Shown one piece after another: positions 46,400 to 58,987 of a stretch of 64,000 nt of DNA. Below the pieces are notes generated by a model, which was not told the DNA's origin, ran no database searches, and was given only the letters and a program-made list of their open reading frames with translations. The DNA comes from Primula veris (lineage: Eukaryota; Streptophyta; Magnoliopsida; Ericales; Primulaceae), in assembly GCA_963682055.1 (NCBI GenBank), contig OY821749.1:18116631-18180630 (forward strand), given 5' to 3'. The position numbers were made by a program, and so were the translations under genes. Positions within the stretch are counted from its first letter, which is position 1, and the number at the start of each line of letters is the position of its first letter.

Positions 46400-49300
46400 T
46401 CAATTTTATTTTCAACATTTCTAACCCACTGCCTATTGTAATTTCTTTTGTGCACAGACGATGAATAAAGTGTTCGAGCATGCAGGGGATTTACTTGATT
46501 CCAAACTTGCGCATAATTTGATGCGATTGATAGCTGAGGGATTTAAAGAGGAGGACGATACTGTTGATAGTCAACTGAGATCTTCTGCTGTATGTATTCT
46601 GACAAATTTCTATTTTCCCGATTATTATATTTAAAGTTGCTTCTGTTGCAGTGAACGCTGCTCATGTTCTTGATCTTCTTGAATATTCCTTTGCTCACGT
46701 TGTCATGTTTCATTACTAAATAATTCTTTTAGTACCCAGGCCTTGCAATTATTTGCTCTTTCCTCTTTCCTCATTCCTAAATTCTCTGTTGATGTAATTG
46801 AAACATTGTCTTAAGAGTCTTTGTACTTAGGAATGATATTAACTGGAGTCTTCTTGAAGAAGCTGAAATTGCTCAGTAGGTTATGATTCCTTTACAACTC
46901 ATTATTATTAACGGTGGTTAAAAATGGTGATCTGGTCCAACCAATGGAAACTACTTGCTGAAACTTGGTACAGAGAGAATAAATTGGAGAGAAAAAGATA
47001 GGGAGAGAAGGAGGTGCACAAAGCTATGGTGTGTAGTTTATATGCTAATTTTGAAAGGAAATGTTTGGACGAATGAGGAAAGAACGTTCATAGTAGATTT
47101 TGGAGGGTTAAATGTTTGACTTGGTAAAATAGGAAAGAAAAGGTGTATTTAGGTGATTATCTCTGATTCATATTGTAGATAGAATCAGGAGACAACCATT
47201 AGCATAATTACATTTTTTTTTTTAAATCTTCATTCTAAGTACAGACTACTATATCTTTGATTATCTTTCATTACTTTTTCTTGGCTGTAGGTGGGCTCGT
47301 ATTTGCGCATTATTGGAGAGCCAAAGCTGCCATCTGCTTTTCTACAAGTAAGAAACACTTTCACCATTTTTTTCACATGCTTACATTTTTTTGTTTTCCC
47401 TCTTATTTTGTTGACATGGTGATTCTTGTTTTATATTTATTATTTTTGTTGTTTTGATGTGTAGGTTATTTGTTGGGTTTTGGGTGAATATGGAACTGCA
47501 GATGGAAGCTACTCGGCCTCTTATGTTTCTGGAAAGTTGTGTGATGTGGCAGAAGCACATTCTGCGGATGACAGTGTTAAGGTGTTACAAAAATCTTCTC
47601 CTAAATTTGTGACTCTATATGCTGATTTCGGGTTGGAAATAATTGTTTGTTTCTAAATTCACTTTCCTGTATATGATTATAATCATCTGTAGCTTTCTTG
47701 AGTCTTTAATCTTCTTCTCGTGCTTTTTTTCCTGCCACACGCCCTCTATGTTTAATAGCAATTTCAAAATTTACTCTTAGAATAACTCTTTCTGCAATGT
47801 CGATGCATATATGAACATTATACGTGTGTATCTATATCCACTGCTAATATATTCTCTTTTCAGAAATGGTTCATCAAACTAATGTTTAGTCCTTAAATTC
47901 ATCTCTCTTTAAATATGATTATGATTATTTGTACTTTTTAAGTTTTCAATCTTCTTTTGTAGCCTTGTTTTCTTTTACATGTCCCGTGTAGTATTATAGC
48001 AATTTAAAAATGGACAGTCAGAACAATGCCTTCTGAAAGGTAGATTCGTATGTATCCAGATCTCCTTTATTCGTTTTGAGAAACAATTCATCGAACAAAA
48101 GAGGAACCATTCACATTCTTTTAACCATAACATGACTGCAAGTTATTCTGCACCTTCCAACATAGTATTTTGATTCTGACCCTGCTTATAATGGTGGTCT
48201 AAGTCGAATCCTTTATTTTCTTTTAGGCCATATTTGTTTTTAGTACAGTATATAAGAGTACTATTTTATAAGTAGTTACTGTGAGGGGTATAACTAATAA
48301 CACCATATAGGTGTTATTAGTTATAAGGGGATACGCATAGAATGTAAATAAATTGTACTAAACCTCATTTTGTAACTTTTGACAAAAGTTCAACCAAACA
48401 TATAGTATAACCTGGGTCCCGCGGTACAAATATTACTACAGTCTCTCTTATACCGCAAACAAACATGGCCTTGGTGTACTAAGGAAGTATTGCAAAAGTT
48501 CCTTCGACACTTTTTAGCTGATAGCCCACCCTTCAAATAGTTGGTGGTGTGGGCGTTTCTTATAGTTTCTGTGATTCTATCTTCTTACTGCCATGGAATT
48601 CTTTACTGAAACCAGGTCTCTGCTAACTCTTTTTATTTGTTTTCCATCTTGGTTGCTGCATTGAAGGGCTATGTATTGACAGCGCTTACGAAGATATACG
48701 CTTTTGAGAAAGCAGCTGGAAAGAAACTGGATATATTGCCTGAGGTGGGTCATTTAACACCTGTCTTAATCCTCTTCTTTACTGTTACTTATGCTTGTAA
48801 TTTCGAGGATCAGTGTGTTTTTGTATCTCGTCATCCGAATACCTTTTTATTTTGTTTTATACAACTCAAATAGAATAATTTGCAAATGCCCTTTGCGTTT
48901 TGTAGTGTCAATCTTTGATTGAAGAACTATCAGCATCCCACTCAACTGATTTACAACAACGTGCCTATGAACTTCAAGCACTCATAGATTTGGAAGCTAA
49001 TCTTGTTGAGACCATAATGCCCATGGACTCAAGTTGTGAAGATATTGAGGTTTAATTCTATATTAATTGTTATCGTTTATCATTCTGGAGGAAGAAATAA
49101 TATTCTAATGAAAACCGCAGCTTCAGATTTTTCATAGGTTCAATTAAAGCTTGATATCAATGTTTATGCTATATTCGCCAGTATAAAATCCAAAATATTA
49201 TAGGAGCTTCTGTAGAAACTTCTTTACCTAATTTTGTAAAGAAGCGAAAGATATAAGTTCCTTGAAGTCTTAAACTATGCTAACCAGAACCCTAAAAAGG

Positions 49301-50732
49301 ACCTAATTAGTACTCACTTTGTACTCCAACTAGTTGGGAAATCATGAATTCAATTTTTTAAAACAATTATAGTTATTTAACTTTTACCAAAGATACCTTG
49401 TAAATTTACCTGGTTGTCTTTATTCAATTGTATCTTGTTTTTTGTACTTAAAACAAGTTTAAAGGATGCCAAAAACGGGAGTTTAAATAAGTTTTGGTAC
49501 TACTTTTGGAAATTTCCTAGTATTGTGTGACATACCAAAATTGAAATGACAATTAATTCGGAACCGGAGAGAGTAAAAGGAAAGACGGTAAAAATGACTT
49601 CGAAATTCGATTATGAAATTCAAACAGAGTCTAACGTTTGAATCACAATGTCTGCTATTTTTCTGTGTCCACCTAATCCAATCCTTTTATGTTATCTTTC
49701 TTTATTTCGTATACATTGCAGATTGACAGGTCCCTTCCATTCCTCAACGATTATATACAAGAATCAATCGAAAAGGGGGCCCAGCCCTATATATCCGAGG
49801 GGGAACGAGTTGGAGTATTAGATATAACGAATTTCGGAAACCAAATCCACCCCGAAACATTATCTCACTCTCTTCGGTTTGAGGCTTACGACCTTCCACA
49901 ACCTGTGACCCATCCCGTTTCTCTCTCATCCTCGAGTGAACTTGTTCCAGTCCCGGAGCCTTCTTATCCAAGGGAGTTCCAACAAATTTCACCAGTCCCT
50001 AATGTATCTGATATCAGCTCATCACAACTCAAATTAAGACTCGATGGCGTTCAAAAAAAGTGGGGCCAGCCAAGTTACTCATCTCCGTCATCATCATCGT
50101 CAAGCTCGAGTTTTCAACAGCCTGTTAATGGTGTCCCTGACGTGACGAGTATTACAAAGTCTACAATACACAATAATAATTCGTATGAGACAAAAAACAA
50201 TTCCCGTGTCGAGGTCATTTCCGAGGAAAAGCAGAAGCTCGCTGCTTCTCTTTTTGGGGGTGGATCGAAACCTGATAAGAGACAGACCTCTAGCGGTAAT
50301 CGGGCCCCAAAATCTGGGGCAGTCAAATATACGGAACCTTCAAGAGAGAGAACATCTGTTCCACATCAGCCTCCCCCAGACTTGCTCGACTTAGGTGACG
50401 CATCGACGGTAGTGTCTAGTGGTCCGAGCATGGATCCATTCAAGCAACTGGAAGGTCTTTATGATCTAACTCAAGATAGTACTTCACCTGTAACCCAAAG
50501 TTCAGGTGATTTTATGTCTTTATATGCTGATATGATGATTTCTAGTGACGGGGATGATTTGAGTATGCTGAGTGGTTCGTCGAGTGTAAGTGAAAGTACG
50601 ATTTTGCCCCCGGCACAAATGAATAAAGGTCCCAATCTTAGAGATGCCCTCGAAAAGGATGCTCTGGTGAGGCAAATGGGAGTGAACCCCACTAATCGAA
50701 ATCCCAACTTGTTCAGTGACTTGCTCAGCTAG
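37667..50732 (+). CDS. AP4E: AP-4 adaptor complex subunit epsilon (13 exons)
   Basis: Exons: 37667-37980, 39155-39323, 40819-40938, 43048-43233, 44731-44946, 45040-45150, 45995-46192, 46458-46589, 47291-47347, 47465-47581, 48667-48744, 48906-49049, 49722-50732 (stop TAG). All have GT/AG borders and stay in frame, giving 950 residues, close to the 938 remembered for Arabidopsis AP4E. Residues 1 to about 620 are the helical adaptin trunk ([42 protein letters not shown]). The last exon encodes a S/P-rich hinge and tail ([38 protein letters not shown]), ending in the plant-conserved [15 protein letters not shown]...LFSDLL. AP-4 is a heterotetramer (epsilon, beta4, mu4, sigma4) at the trans-Golgi network that sorts cargo such as vacuolar receptors. 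No disabling change seen; introns are swollen by duplications and MITEs. Confidence 0.95.
38275..38295. repeat. 21-base G homopolymer in AP-4 epsilon intron 1
   Basis: An uninterrupted run of 21 G. Such runs are unstable in replication and sequencing, so the exact length is doubtful. It lies near AT-rich DNA with no related repeat around it. Confidence 0.8.
38430..38912. repeat. Intron 1 copy of a 480-bp repeat shared with intron 3
   Basis: From CAATCAGAACGGAGAATATA to TCTCAAGTACCTAAATGA, this matches 41165-41646 in intron 3 in the same order and orientation. Shared marks are TTGTTAATGGCAGAAAAGTG, TTTCCTTCAATTTTCATAGC, GTGCCATGATTTGATGTCTG and ACATTTGTATATATCTCAAG. The first 260 bp form two diverged tandem units. 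Confidence 0.85.
39370..40460. repeat. Tandem and interspersed duplications filling intron 2
   Basis: Three diverged copies of a unit with TAGTACACCCAGC, TGTAGCTCAATTGTTA, ATAAGATTATTATTG and CACATTCAAGTTTATAG start near 39407, 39633 and 40005. A second unit (GGCACTGAACATTGTGAA, TTAGTACCTTATGG, CTATGTTTTA) occurs near 40160 and 40368. Most of the 1495-bp intron is built of these. Confidence 0.8.
41165..41646. repeat. Intron 3 copy of the 480-bp repeat
   Basis: Partner of 38430-38912. It starts CAGTCAGAACGGAGAAAAGA and ends TCTCAAGTTTCTAAATGA. The two copies are aligned along their whole length with scattered substitutions and small indels, consistent with an old intragenic duplication or two insertions of one repeat. 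Confidence 0.85.
42650..42802. mobile_element. MITE in AP-4 epsilon intron 3
   Basis: Left part TTGTTTGTTTGCAGTTTTT and right part (inverted) GGGCTTGTTTGGCTGCAGC are complementary ends. Internal TTGGTTG/CAACCAA blocks also pair. About 150 bp, no coding. The duplication is not clear. Confidence 0.5.
43685..43965. mobile_element. LTR-retroelement scar in AP-4 epsilon intron 4
   Basis: Contains GCTCTGATACCAT, the complement of the initiator-Met tRNA primer-binding motif, preceded by GATGTGGGATAATTACTCTA, CTCGTGGCCCGAC and GGGTCCTACGAGCGGAC. These phrases recur in small plant LTR elements. It begins near TGTTATGATAGTATC. Probably one LTR plus primer-site remnant in minus orientation. Confidence 0.5.
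44089..44256. mobile_element. Stowaway-like MITE in AP-4 epsilon intron 4
   Basis: Ends GTTACCAGGAAACTCG and, inverted, GTTACCAGAATAGAAAAC. Flanked by TA on both sides (44087-44088, 44257-44258), the Tc1/mariner target. 168 bp, pyrimidine-rich inside (TTTCCCGCTTCC units). Confidence 0.75.
46240..46400. repeat. (TATA/TATG)n microsatellite in AP-4 epsilon intron 7
   Basis: About 160 bp of ATACATATATATG-type simple repeat fill most of this short intron. Spurious open frames rich in I and Y arise from it on both strands and are not genes. Confidence 0.92.
47650..48075. repeat. Two-copy duplication in AP-4 epsilon intron 10
   Basis: TATGATTATAATCATCTGTA, TTTAATCTTCTTCTCGTGC and TATAGCAATTT-like blocks near 47669-47765 recur diverged near 47917-48006. 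The unit is about 240 bp. Confidence 0.65.
48226..48470. mobile_element. Tourist-like MITE in AP-4 epsilon intron 10
   Basis: Ends GGCCATATTTGTTTTTAGT and, inverted, GGCCATGTTTGTTTGCGGT. The flanks TTA (left) and TTG (right) look like a TTA target duplication with one change. The centre contains the palindrome TAATAACACC...GGTGTTATTA. 245 bp. Confidence 0.75.
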
Positions 50733-51200
50733 ATTATTCATGGAAATTTGCAGTTTTCGCTGAAAATATGTGATGCTGTTTATGGTCTGCGTTTGGGTTT
50801 CTTTATATTTACAAGGTTTTATTAATAGAAAACTATGTTTATCTTGACCTGAAAGTTCCCATAAACGTGGTTTTCATCCTTTAAGAGGTGTTTAAAGTTT
50901 TAAATTCTTGGTGGTTGATAATCAAAATCTTTGTAGAAATAGAATCCGAGCTGGGGAAGATGTATAGCAGTGCTACATATAGTGGTGGGCTGAGCTTAAG
51001 GAATGTTTTTCCGGTTTTTCCCACACGGCCTTTGTTGTTCCTTTTCGTTACAGTAGTGACGTGTGAGAATTTTGTTTTGACCTTTTTTAGTTTCATATAT
51101 ACGTTGTTTTAATGAGAAGTTGTGAATTTTCATATTGAACATTGTATTTTATCTACTTGAAGATGCTTTTTTTTTTTTTTAAAGTTACAATGACAAATGT
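50733..51200 (+). other. AP-4 epsilon 3' flank
   Basis: Sequence after the stop codon that probably holds the 3' untranslated region. AT-rich with candidate polyadenylation-like contexts (for example TTTTATTAATAG near 50820), but none is decisive. No repeat recognised. Confidence 0.4.
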
Positions 51201-51878
51201 ATGCATTTTTCTCTGGTTGCTTTCTTTCAGAGATTTTATACTTATAAACATCTTTTCATAAGTAAAAAGAATTCGACATTATCAGCAAAAGAACGAGATG
51301 AATCTTGGCTACCCTATTTTCTTCTCTAAGATCTGTATTTTGATCAAATGCTACGGCTTTTGTTAGGCCTTTTACTCCTTTTTAAAAAAAAATAAAAAAA
51401 TTTGGTTGTTGGAGAAGAATTAATTGGACATAAATAAAAGCTTAAAATAGCATGTGTATCAATTCAATTCCTTCAAACTATCACTTTTTTCCCGACAAAA
51501 CAACACTAGTGCATCAATCTCGTTATAAAGTTGCCTTAAAAGTTGGAGAAACGCGAAGTCTCCCTATCATACATTTCCCTCAAAAATATAGTAATATTGG
51601 CTTCCTGCTTTGTCAAAATTCTCTCTTCCAGTCACGTAATCAAAATATAGTGTAGTTTCCCCAATTTCCTCTTTCACAAACTAATAATGTTATATACTCA
51701 TTCACTGTTATAAATGTTGATTGAAGTGGGAAATATATACACTGGGATTAGGTACAAAAGTGGTACTTGTAATCCCAAACTAAATTGGTTTCAAGTCACT
51801 ACTACTTTTCTAATTTGGTTTTTGAATTTAAGGAAAGAGAAAACAAAAGGTAGAGAAGTATTCCATAAAATGATAGAA

Positions 51879-51982
51879 CTTGAAATCAGAAAGATGATAC
51901 GGAGTTCGATATTTTGTATAGTTGATAAAACTTGAAATCAGAAAGATGATACGGAGTTCGATATTTTGTATAGTTGATAAAT
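51879..51982. repeat. Perfect 52-bp tandem duplication
   Basis: CTTGAAATCAGAAAGATGAT and the following ACGGAGTTCGATATTTTG are repeated without change at 51879 and 51931. The identity implies a recent duplication. Confidence 0.92.
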
Positions 51983-54900
51983 GATTGCCTTGAACGTATA
52001 AAGGGGTGTTTTGAATTCAATTATAAGAAGGATTTTAAAGAAATTGATTCGGATGATGTGAAAAAAAGTATTCATTTAGCTCAACCAACATATCTAAAAA
52101 AAAATTATTTGATAGTTTGATCAAATATTCAATTGATTATTTTTAAAAATAAAAATAAAAGATATTGAATTGATTCTGAACACATATCCAGCCGAACCCG
52201 CAGTCAACACATTCATGTTCATAACTTTCTACACTCTTCTAAGAAAATCAACAGACTCACTAGCTAAAAATCGAAATGTATCAAACGCGAACGGTATGAA
52301 ACTGTGCTGGTTTTCGTAACAGACATTTTCATGTTTCTCTATCTTTCCTGCCACTGCAGTAGTAGCTGCGTGACTTACGATAAATTTTTCAGTACCAAAG
52401 TTCACAAAGAGTGAAACGCAAGTAAAATCGACACACGCATGTTTTCCGCTGTAACCGTAAACTATAAAAAATAACGTCTTAATATAATAGTATTACTTGT
52501 TGCTATTATATTCAGCATACCATAGAATATATTTCCTGATTCGTCGATGATGCAACCAGTGATGTCAAAATTAAGACACGTGGGGGGGCTATTACTAACA
52601 CACATCTTTGTATTGATTGTGAAACTATTTTTGTCTCCAATATACATTTTGGAGGACCATCACTAACATTATGGAGTTGAGACACGACATATTCTTATTA
52701 ATTTAGTCTCCTAATCTGCTGCATCTTAATTTTTACTCCCAATTTGAATATTGACATGTCAAACGGTGACACGTATTTGTGATAATTTAAAGAACCATAG
52801 AAATTAAAGTTGGTTTTTGTTTCATCCGAAAGTTCCAAAAAATGAAACAAGGCGTTGAGTCGTTGACATTTTCACCAGCAAGTTTTGTGGCAAAAAGGTA
52901 GTAATCATAATACAATATATAATTATATATTGTATAATATAGATGCAGATGTAAGCACGTAATGGAGATGACATTTGATATTACGGGTTAGTATTATAGT
53001 AGTAGTAATTAGTTGTTAAATAAATACATTGTTCAAAAGTCAAGGAAAAGTTCACTTTTGTGACTGGAGTTAAGACTGAATATAACATATTGGTAATCTG
53101 AATACCTTAAGAAGTTTTCCAAATTTAGATAGTTCCCAACTTCCCCATATACTTATATAAAACCTCAAACGTTTACTTCTCATTAGGATCAGAATTAATC
53201 CGATTGCAGTTGATATTGTTTATGAAGGTTGGGTCATTTGTGGGCATAACTTGACTGGGTTTATGTACTTTTGAATAAGAATAGGCCTGCTCGGTTTGAT
53301 GCGGGTTAGGTCAATTGAAACTAAAACTCAACAAAAAAACGTTCGATTAAGCCTTTTTTGCGAAATTTCAAATTACAACCCAACCCAACCCTCCTATTTG
53401 AAGCGGATTAGTTTCGGGTTGTGTTCGCCTGTTTTTCATTGTGATCCTTAAACTTATAAATAGTGCAAATTTAACCCTAAAATAAATAATTGAAAACTAG
53501 AAGAAAAAGTCAAAACCTTCAATATTAAACATTCATGAACCAAACCATTGTATAGACAACCATAGTATATGGACTAATAGTCTGATTTATCATTTCTTAT
53601 TCATGAATCATGTCCATAACCTTATACAATATACGTTTAAAAAAAAATCAAAACGACCAATAAAAATCGAACATATATACAACCTAAAATTCCAAACAAC
53701 TTAAAGTTATTATAAGATGATGTACGTTGAAACCCCGAAACCCAATATGTTTAATCAACATTGTGCTGACCATGAGAAAGTGAGAATTAGGGTTTAATTG
53801 ATCAAGTTTATTATGTTATTTATATGTTGTTTATGGATTGTCAGAAAAAAAGAAATTAATTAATTATTTATTTTTACATTTTGCTTCGAGTTTATCACTT
53901 GTTTGAACATCAAAACCTTAGTTCATTTTGCATATTTAAATGCGATTTAATTGGATTCATATTTTTGAAACATTCAACCCGACCCAACCCCCATGGAATT
54001 AGATTGAATCACTGCCTGGATAGGGTTGGGCCCTTTTTTTTCATCCTCTTAGTAAACGTACTAGAACTAAAAAGTTATAGTACAACACTTACTTTGAACA
54101 CATTAATTTCAAATCGCCCATACCACCAACCCCAATCTTGTATCTTTTTTGACAAACCTCACCGGTCACTCGGTCAGCCGATAAGTCCAAAACGATTCCA
54201 CATTTTTCAATAAATTCACAAATGGCTTAAATTGCTTGGCTTGAAGCTGATAAGCTTATCTATTGGAAAAGGCGAAATCAAAAAGCAGTTTGTAGACTAG
54301 ACTACGTACGTATATTAAAGTCTACACTTTATTTGGAATGATCAACAATAAAGAATTTTCAGTGACTGTTGTATAAAATATTGCATTTGCATGCATCATA
54401 TCCATACAGGTGTGTCGATTGCATATATTTACGATTATAACTCTTCCATTATTTTTTGTATCATAATAACCATAGCTCGATTTGTTTATAGTTTCCAACT
54501 TCCAAGTCAACTCCTCAACTAATACTATGATACATGCAATGACGAAATTAGCATTTGGTCCAAGTAATGATTGTCATACATGGACGGTTTTATCCAGATG
54601 TAATTCCTGTTAAAAAAAGCATGCTTCGTAATTAAAAAAAAAAAAAAAAAAGCTTCATTAAAACATCGATAAAAATTAAAAACCCGATTCAAAGCTTAAA
54701 AATGCTTAAAATAACATGCTCTACCGCTTTTTAGGCCGCAAAAATTAAGCTTTTCAAAACACTGGTTATAATTAGAGGGGTTAATATTACCTTTTAATTA
54801 AACGGTACATTGAAAAGTATATTCGAAATCGGAGTTCTGAAAAACGGTTTAGTCGGCCGATTAGCTGCCGAATAGTCGCCGGTCGTTTTCCAAACGACTC

Positions 54901-55961
54901 GACTAATGATAAGTCGGGATATATAATTTAGTTGTTGAAAAAGTCAACAACGGTCAACAGCGATTAGCTGATTAAGCCTTAACATTACAATAATACTTAG
55001 AAAAAAAACATAATAAGTGATTCCATATGCATCTGCATTTTCTCAGAATTTGAAATAGTTTTAACCTATAAACTACTAGTTGAGGAAATATAAGAGGTTT
55101 AAGTAAGAGAAACTAATTATCATTACCTGTACTAATTCTTCGTAAGATCATAAAAATATGTAAATGATAACTTGTACGTAGCACTACAAACCCTATTACG
55201 GAGAAACAAGTTATTAGAGATTTTGTATGTACCGAAATGATCTGGTAGATTGTTTCTGCAGCTCGATATGCACGGTAGCTTTTGCATGCCTTCTAAATAA
55301 AGATATATTTGCTGGTGAGGTGTTTAAAGTTGAGAAGTTTCTGAGTTTGTTGTTCTCTTGTACGGGCTTTGTGTTCTGAAGATTGATGGTATACAAACGG
55401 AGAGTTACGGAGTTATTATCTTTATGCTGCTATCTTTAATTTTGAACTTTGTATGCTCTTTATTTTGAGTAAGCTTAAGTCGTATTCATCATCGTCAAAC
55501 TATCTCTTTATCCCAAAAACTTGAGGTCGCCTATATGAAGCTTATTGGCTTAAGGCGTATTGTGGATATAAAAACGGAGATCATCATATCATTAGTGTTA
55601 CTTTTATAATATAAAGATATAGCAAACTTATATCCAGTGTTTCGGAAATGTAGGTTAAGCTGCCGGGGATTTCATAATCCTGTGTAAGTAGTACCTTTTC
55701 TTTTGTATTCAGAATTTTCTAGTTGTACCGTAGGCTTTATTTGTTTTGTATCACCTATGTTGTATCTTGGATCTAATGAATTAACAAAGTTGATGAGAAA
55801 AAGAAGATTGATATAATAATCTTAGAGATTGCTTTATAAATAGCTCATTTAACTACGAAAGTAAGTACAATCAATTTAGTGCTAAAGAGGTTTCAAATCT
55901 TGCTGCACCAATTAGAAGATGCAAGCTATATTGCATATAAACATCATTTTTGTGTACATTA
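51983..55961. other. Intergenic, no gene seen
   Basis: About 4 kb without a supportable gene. Debris includes CTCGGTTTGATGCGGGTTAG near 53290 and CAACCCGACCCAACCCCC near 53975, which may be the two ends of a decayed element of the GGGTCGGGT type. An A-run lies at 54631-54648. At 54720-54770 there is a fragment ending AAAACACTGG, resembling hAT ends. GTCGGC/GCCGATT-rich repeats lie at 54845-54900. None is complete enough to classify. Confidence 0.45.
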
Positions 55962-56979
55962 TGTTGGTTTGGTGTATTTAAAACCAATAATTAAAAAAAT
56001 ATAATAACTGAAAAAAAATAAACAATTTTATTTGTATAGTGGAATGTGAATCTATTACAAATTCCGACACTTGCAGAATGTAAATGCAATTAATTAAACT
56101 TTCAGACAGAATAATATAAGTTATTAAACTGCTTGACTGTCAGACAGAATAGTATAAAACTAAACTGCTGGACTGTTTTTTAATTAAAAGAAACTGTCAA
56201 ACAGAATAGTATAATTACTAAACTGATGGACTGTTTCTGTAAATAAATTACATGACTGAAATGAAACTAATCTATTTACAGAATTAAATTACAGAATTGA
56301 AATAGTAATTTAAATAAATTACAGAAAGGTAAAACAGAATTTAAAAATTACAGCTAATGACATGAAATTAAAATACTGAAATTAAATTACAGAAATGAAA
56401 TGAAATAAAAAAAAAGGACGGAAAAAAAATAGACGTCTACTGTTTAACAGCAACGTCTCAGATGACTCGCCGGAAACTGGCGACGAGTCAATGTCAAGCT
56501 GCTGTTGATTTCAGAATGTTATATATTTGACATGTGGGGGGAGGGGGGTCTGCATGCAGTATTAACTCTGCGGGAAATTTGCGGGAAATTTTCTGTCGAG
56601 CAGGCGCGCTTGTGGTACACAATACACACATGTGTATGTGGACATACAACTTAATATACACATGGGATAGATTTGTATATATATTGAAAAAATGACTTTT
56701 TATTTTCCAATGTAGGACAACTCTCAATGAGTTATCCTCATTTAATCCATTGTCCAAAATTAAGAGTTTTTCACTTTCTCAACCCCAATCTATGACGCCA
56801 ATTTTCATTCACTCACATTCTCCGAATAAGTCATGCGACATACCGTTACGAACCTTATCATACCATCTATTCAAACGTCTTGAGTATGGTGTCAAAAAAC
56901 AACAGTTGTTTGAAATCTTGACTCATAGATGGTCCCGTGACCATTCGAAATCTACACGTTTTAACATGGTTTTCCAACA
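55962..56979 (-). mobile_element. Solo LTR related to the copia element at 7025-14885
   Basis: Begins TGTTGGTTT, ends TTTTCCAACA, and is flanked by the perfect 5-bp duplication CATTA (55957-55961 and 56980-56984). It shares with the other LTRs the phrases ACAGAATAGTAT, TCTCCGAATAAGTCATGCGA and CATACCGTTACGAA and their order. It is shorter and diverged, so it is a sister subfamily. No internal region: it arose by recombination between the two LTRs of a lost element. Orientation is by match to the minus-strand element. Confidence 0.9.
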
Positions 56980-56984
56980 CATTA

Positions 56985-58987
56985 TTGCTCCTTTTGTTTA
57001 TCCATAGTCCATACCAAATTGCCAGCTGAATGTTTTTCTAAGGTCATTCTTCCTGTGATTGCTCGTATAACTTTACAATATGTTATACGAAGAAAATTCA
57101 AATTGATTTTTTCCTACATATAAATCATGATACAAAGGTTATTTCATTGCAACTCGGTAGGTGGCAGTGGTAGCGTGCAAGACTTACCTCAAACATACTC
57201 TCAATCTGTTATAAGTTGACTCTCTATGAAGAAACAAGAAATATCTAAAACCCCACATTCAAATCTCTTATTTGAAATTTGGTACATATCAACATAGAAT
57301 CAATCAACATTAAAGTTAAATTAAATCAAAATGTAAAAAAAGTTACATCATCATGTAGCATATATGTATCTAACATTACAAAAGATTTTAACCATAAGTT
57401 TTTAATAATTAAGTAGACTCAAATTATGTACTTAAATGACAGACCCTACTCTAGGCAGATGTGTCGGGCCTATAAAAAATACAACTATTTTGGGCAACAA
57501 AAATTGACAAGAAGATGCATCAATACCCCTTGTACACCAAATTAAACCAATAGTATCGGACTATCATCTATTGACTTCTCTCACTCCTCGGTTCGTCTTC
57601 TCACCACCTTTTGTCATTTTTAACTTTATTATTTGAGCAAATTTCTTGTATTCAAGTTACTATCAACACCTTTGCAAGATACCAAGCCGTTAATTAATTA
57701 ATTTCTTTTAGTTTATTAAATATCTTAAAGAAAAGTTGATATTAGAAAGGCCTCGAATATTGACTTTGTGTTGGATCTCTTAATCACGAGACGGCTCTGC
57801 TAAATGATCGTTTTTCCTAGAAATTTCCTGCTGAAAGCCAGAGTGATCAACGCCGTCATTTCGGAAATGTTTATTTTATAATATTTTGTAATCATATACA
57901 CTGCAATCTAGTATCAGTTCACGTCCTTTAGAGAAAAACGTTTAATTCACTGCTCAGGTGCTCTAAGTAATCTGAGAAATGTCCTTTTGGTTCATATGTA
58001 CCAGTTTCAATGCATAATTGTGTTAACTGAGACCAAATCATTCATCAAAAAACTCTTTTAGACTTTGTAATATCAATTGTTAACAAATACACTTAAGTTA
58101 GAAGAAGAATATCCTAAAAAGTGCTGACAATTCATTAGACACCTGGATAGCTTAGCAAAGCACGTGAAGACTAAACATCTTCTTCTTTAATTTCATATTA
58201 AACTACAGCAAACTTAACCATATAGTATTTCTTTTTCCATTTTGACATTTGACATGTCAAATGCATTGTATAAGGATCGTTTCTTAGTAGTTCTTTTATG
58301 TAGTATTGCACAGCATGCATCAGTAATGATGGTATCTCAACATGTTTGTATGAGTTCATGATATCGTTGATATCATTTTCAAGATGAAATTATATATGTT
58401 TAAAATTCCCACTTGTTTTATATAATGAATTAATTTTCATGTTCGTAAGAGTACATCAATATACTATTTCATAGTCAAATAAGTATTTAATAAACTTCAC
58501 AATCACATTACATCTAAAATGACCCATGCATGGGCTCAAGGTCAAATAAAGTGCTTAAAAGCTACTAGTAGAAAGTCAGCTGCTTAAGTGTGATTTAAGA
58601 ACCTAAATTCAATAAGGAGTTTAATTGTAAAGTCAAATAGATGAATAGTAGTAAGTGGGTGAAGAATCGACTTGCTGATCTATTTTCAAATTGACAATTT
58701 GCAGCTTTAATAACTAGAAAACAGGTAGCATTACGATATCTTTATGGTGAAATAGTGTTAAATCTGGATCTATATAATTAATGAAGCACCGGTGGCTTAA
58801 TTATTGTTGACATTTGTGAAAAAACTATAGTATAATGAATAAATTTAGGTCAAGTCTTTGTGCACTTCGTAGTCGGACTTGAGGAGTAATACTTCAAATG
58901 AGCAGGAAATTAACAAAACACGTGAGTTGAAAATGGAAATTCTATATAAGAGAAAAGTGGTCGTTACAATTATAACTAAAAATGGAT
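56985..58987. other. Intergenic, no gene seen
   Basis: AT-rich, with no supportable gene or complete element on either strand. Confidence 0.45.

Noticed and set aside
46218..46481. Frames of I/Y repeats on both strands
   Set aside because: They come from the (TATA/TATG)n microsatellite in AP-4 epsilon intron 7.
54720..54770. hAT end (AAAACACTGG)
   Set aside because: Only one end is visible, with no opposite end and no duplication.
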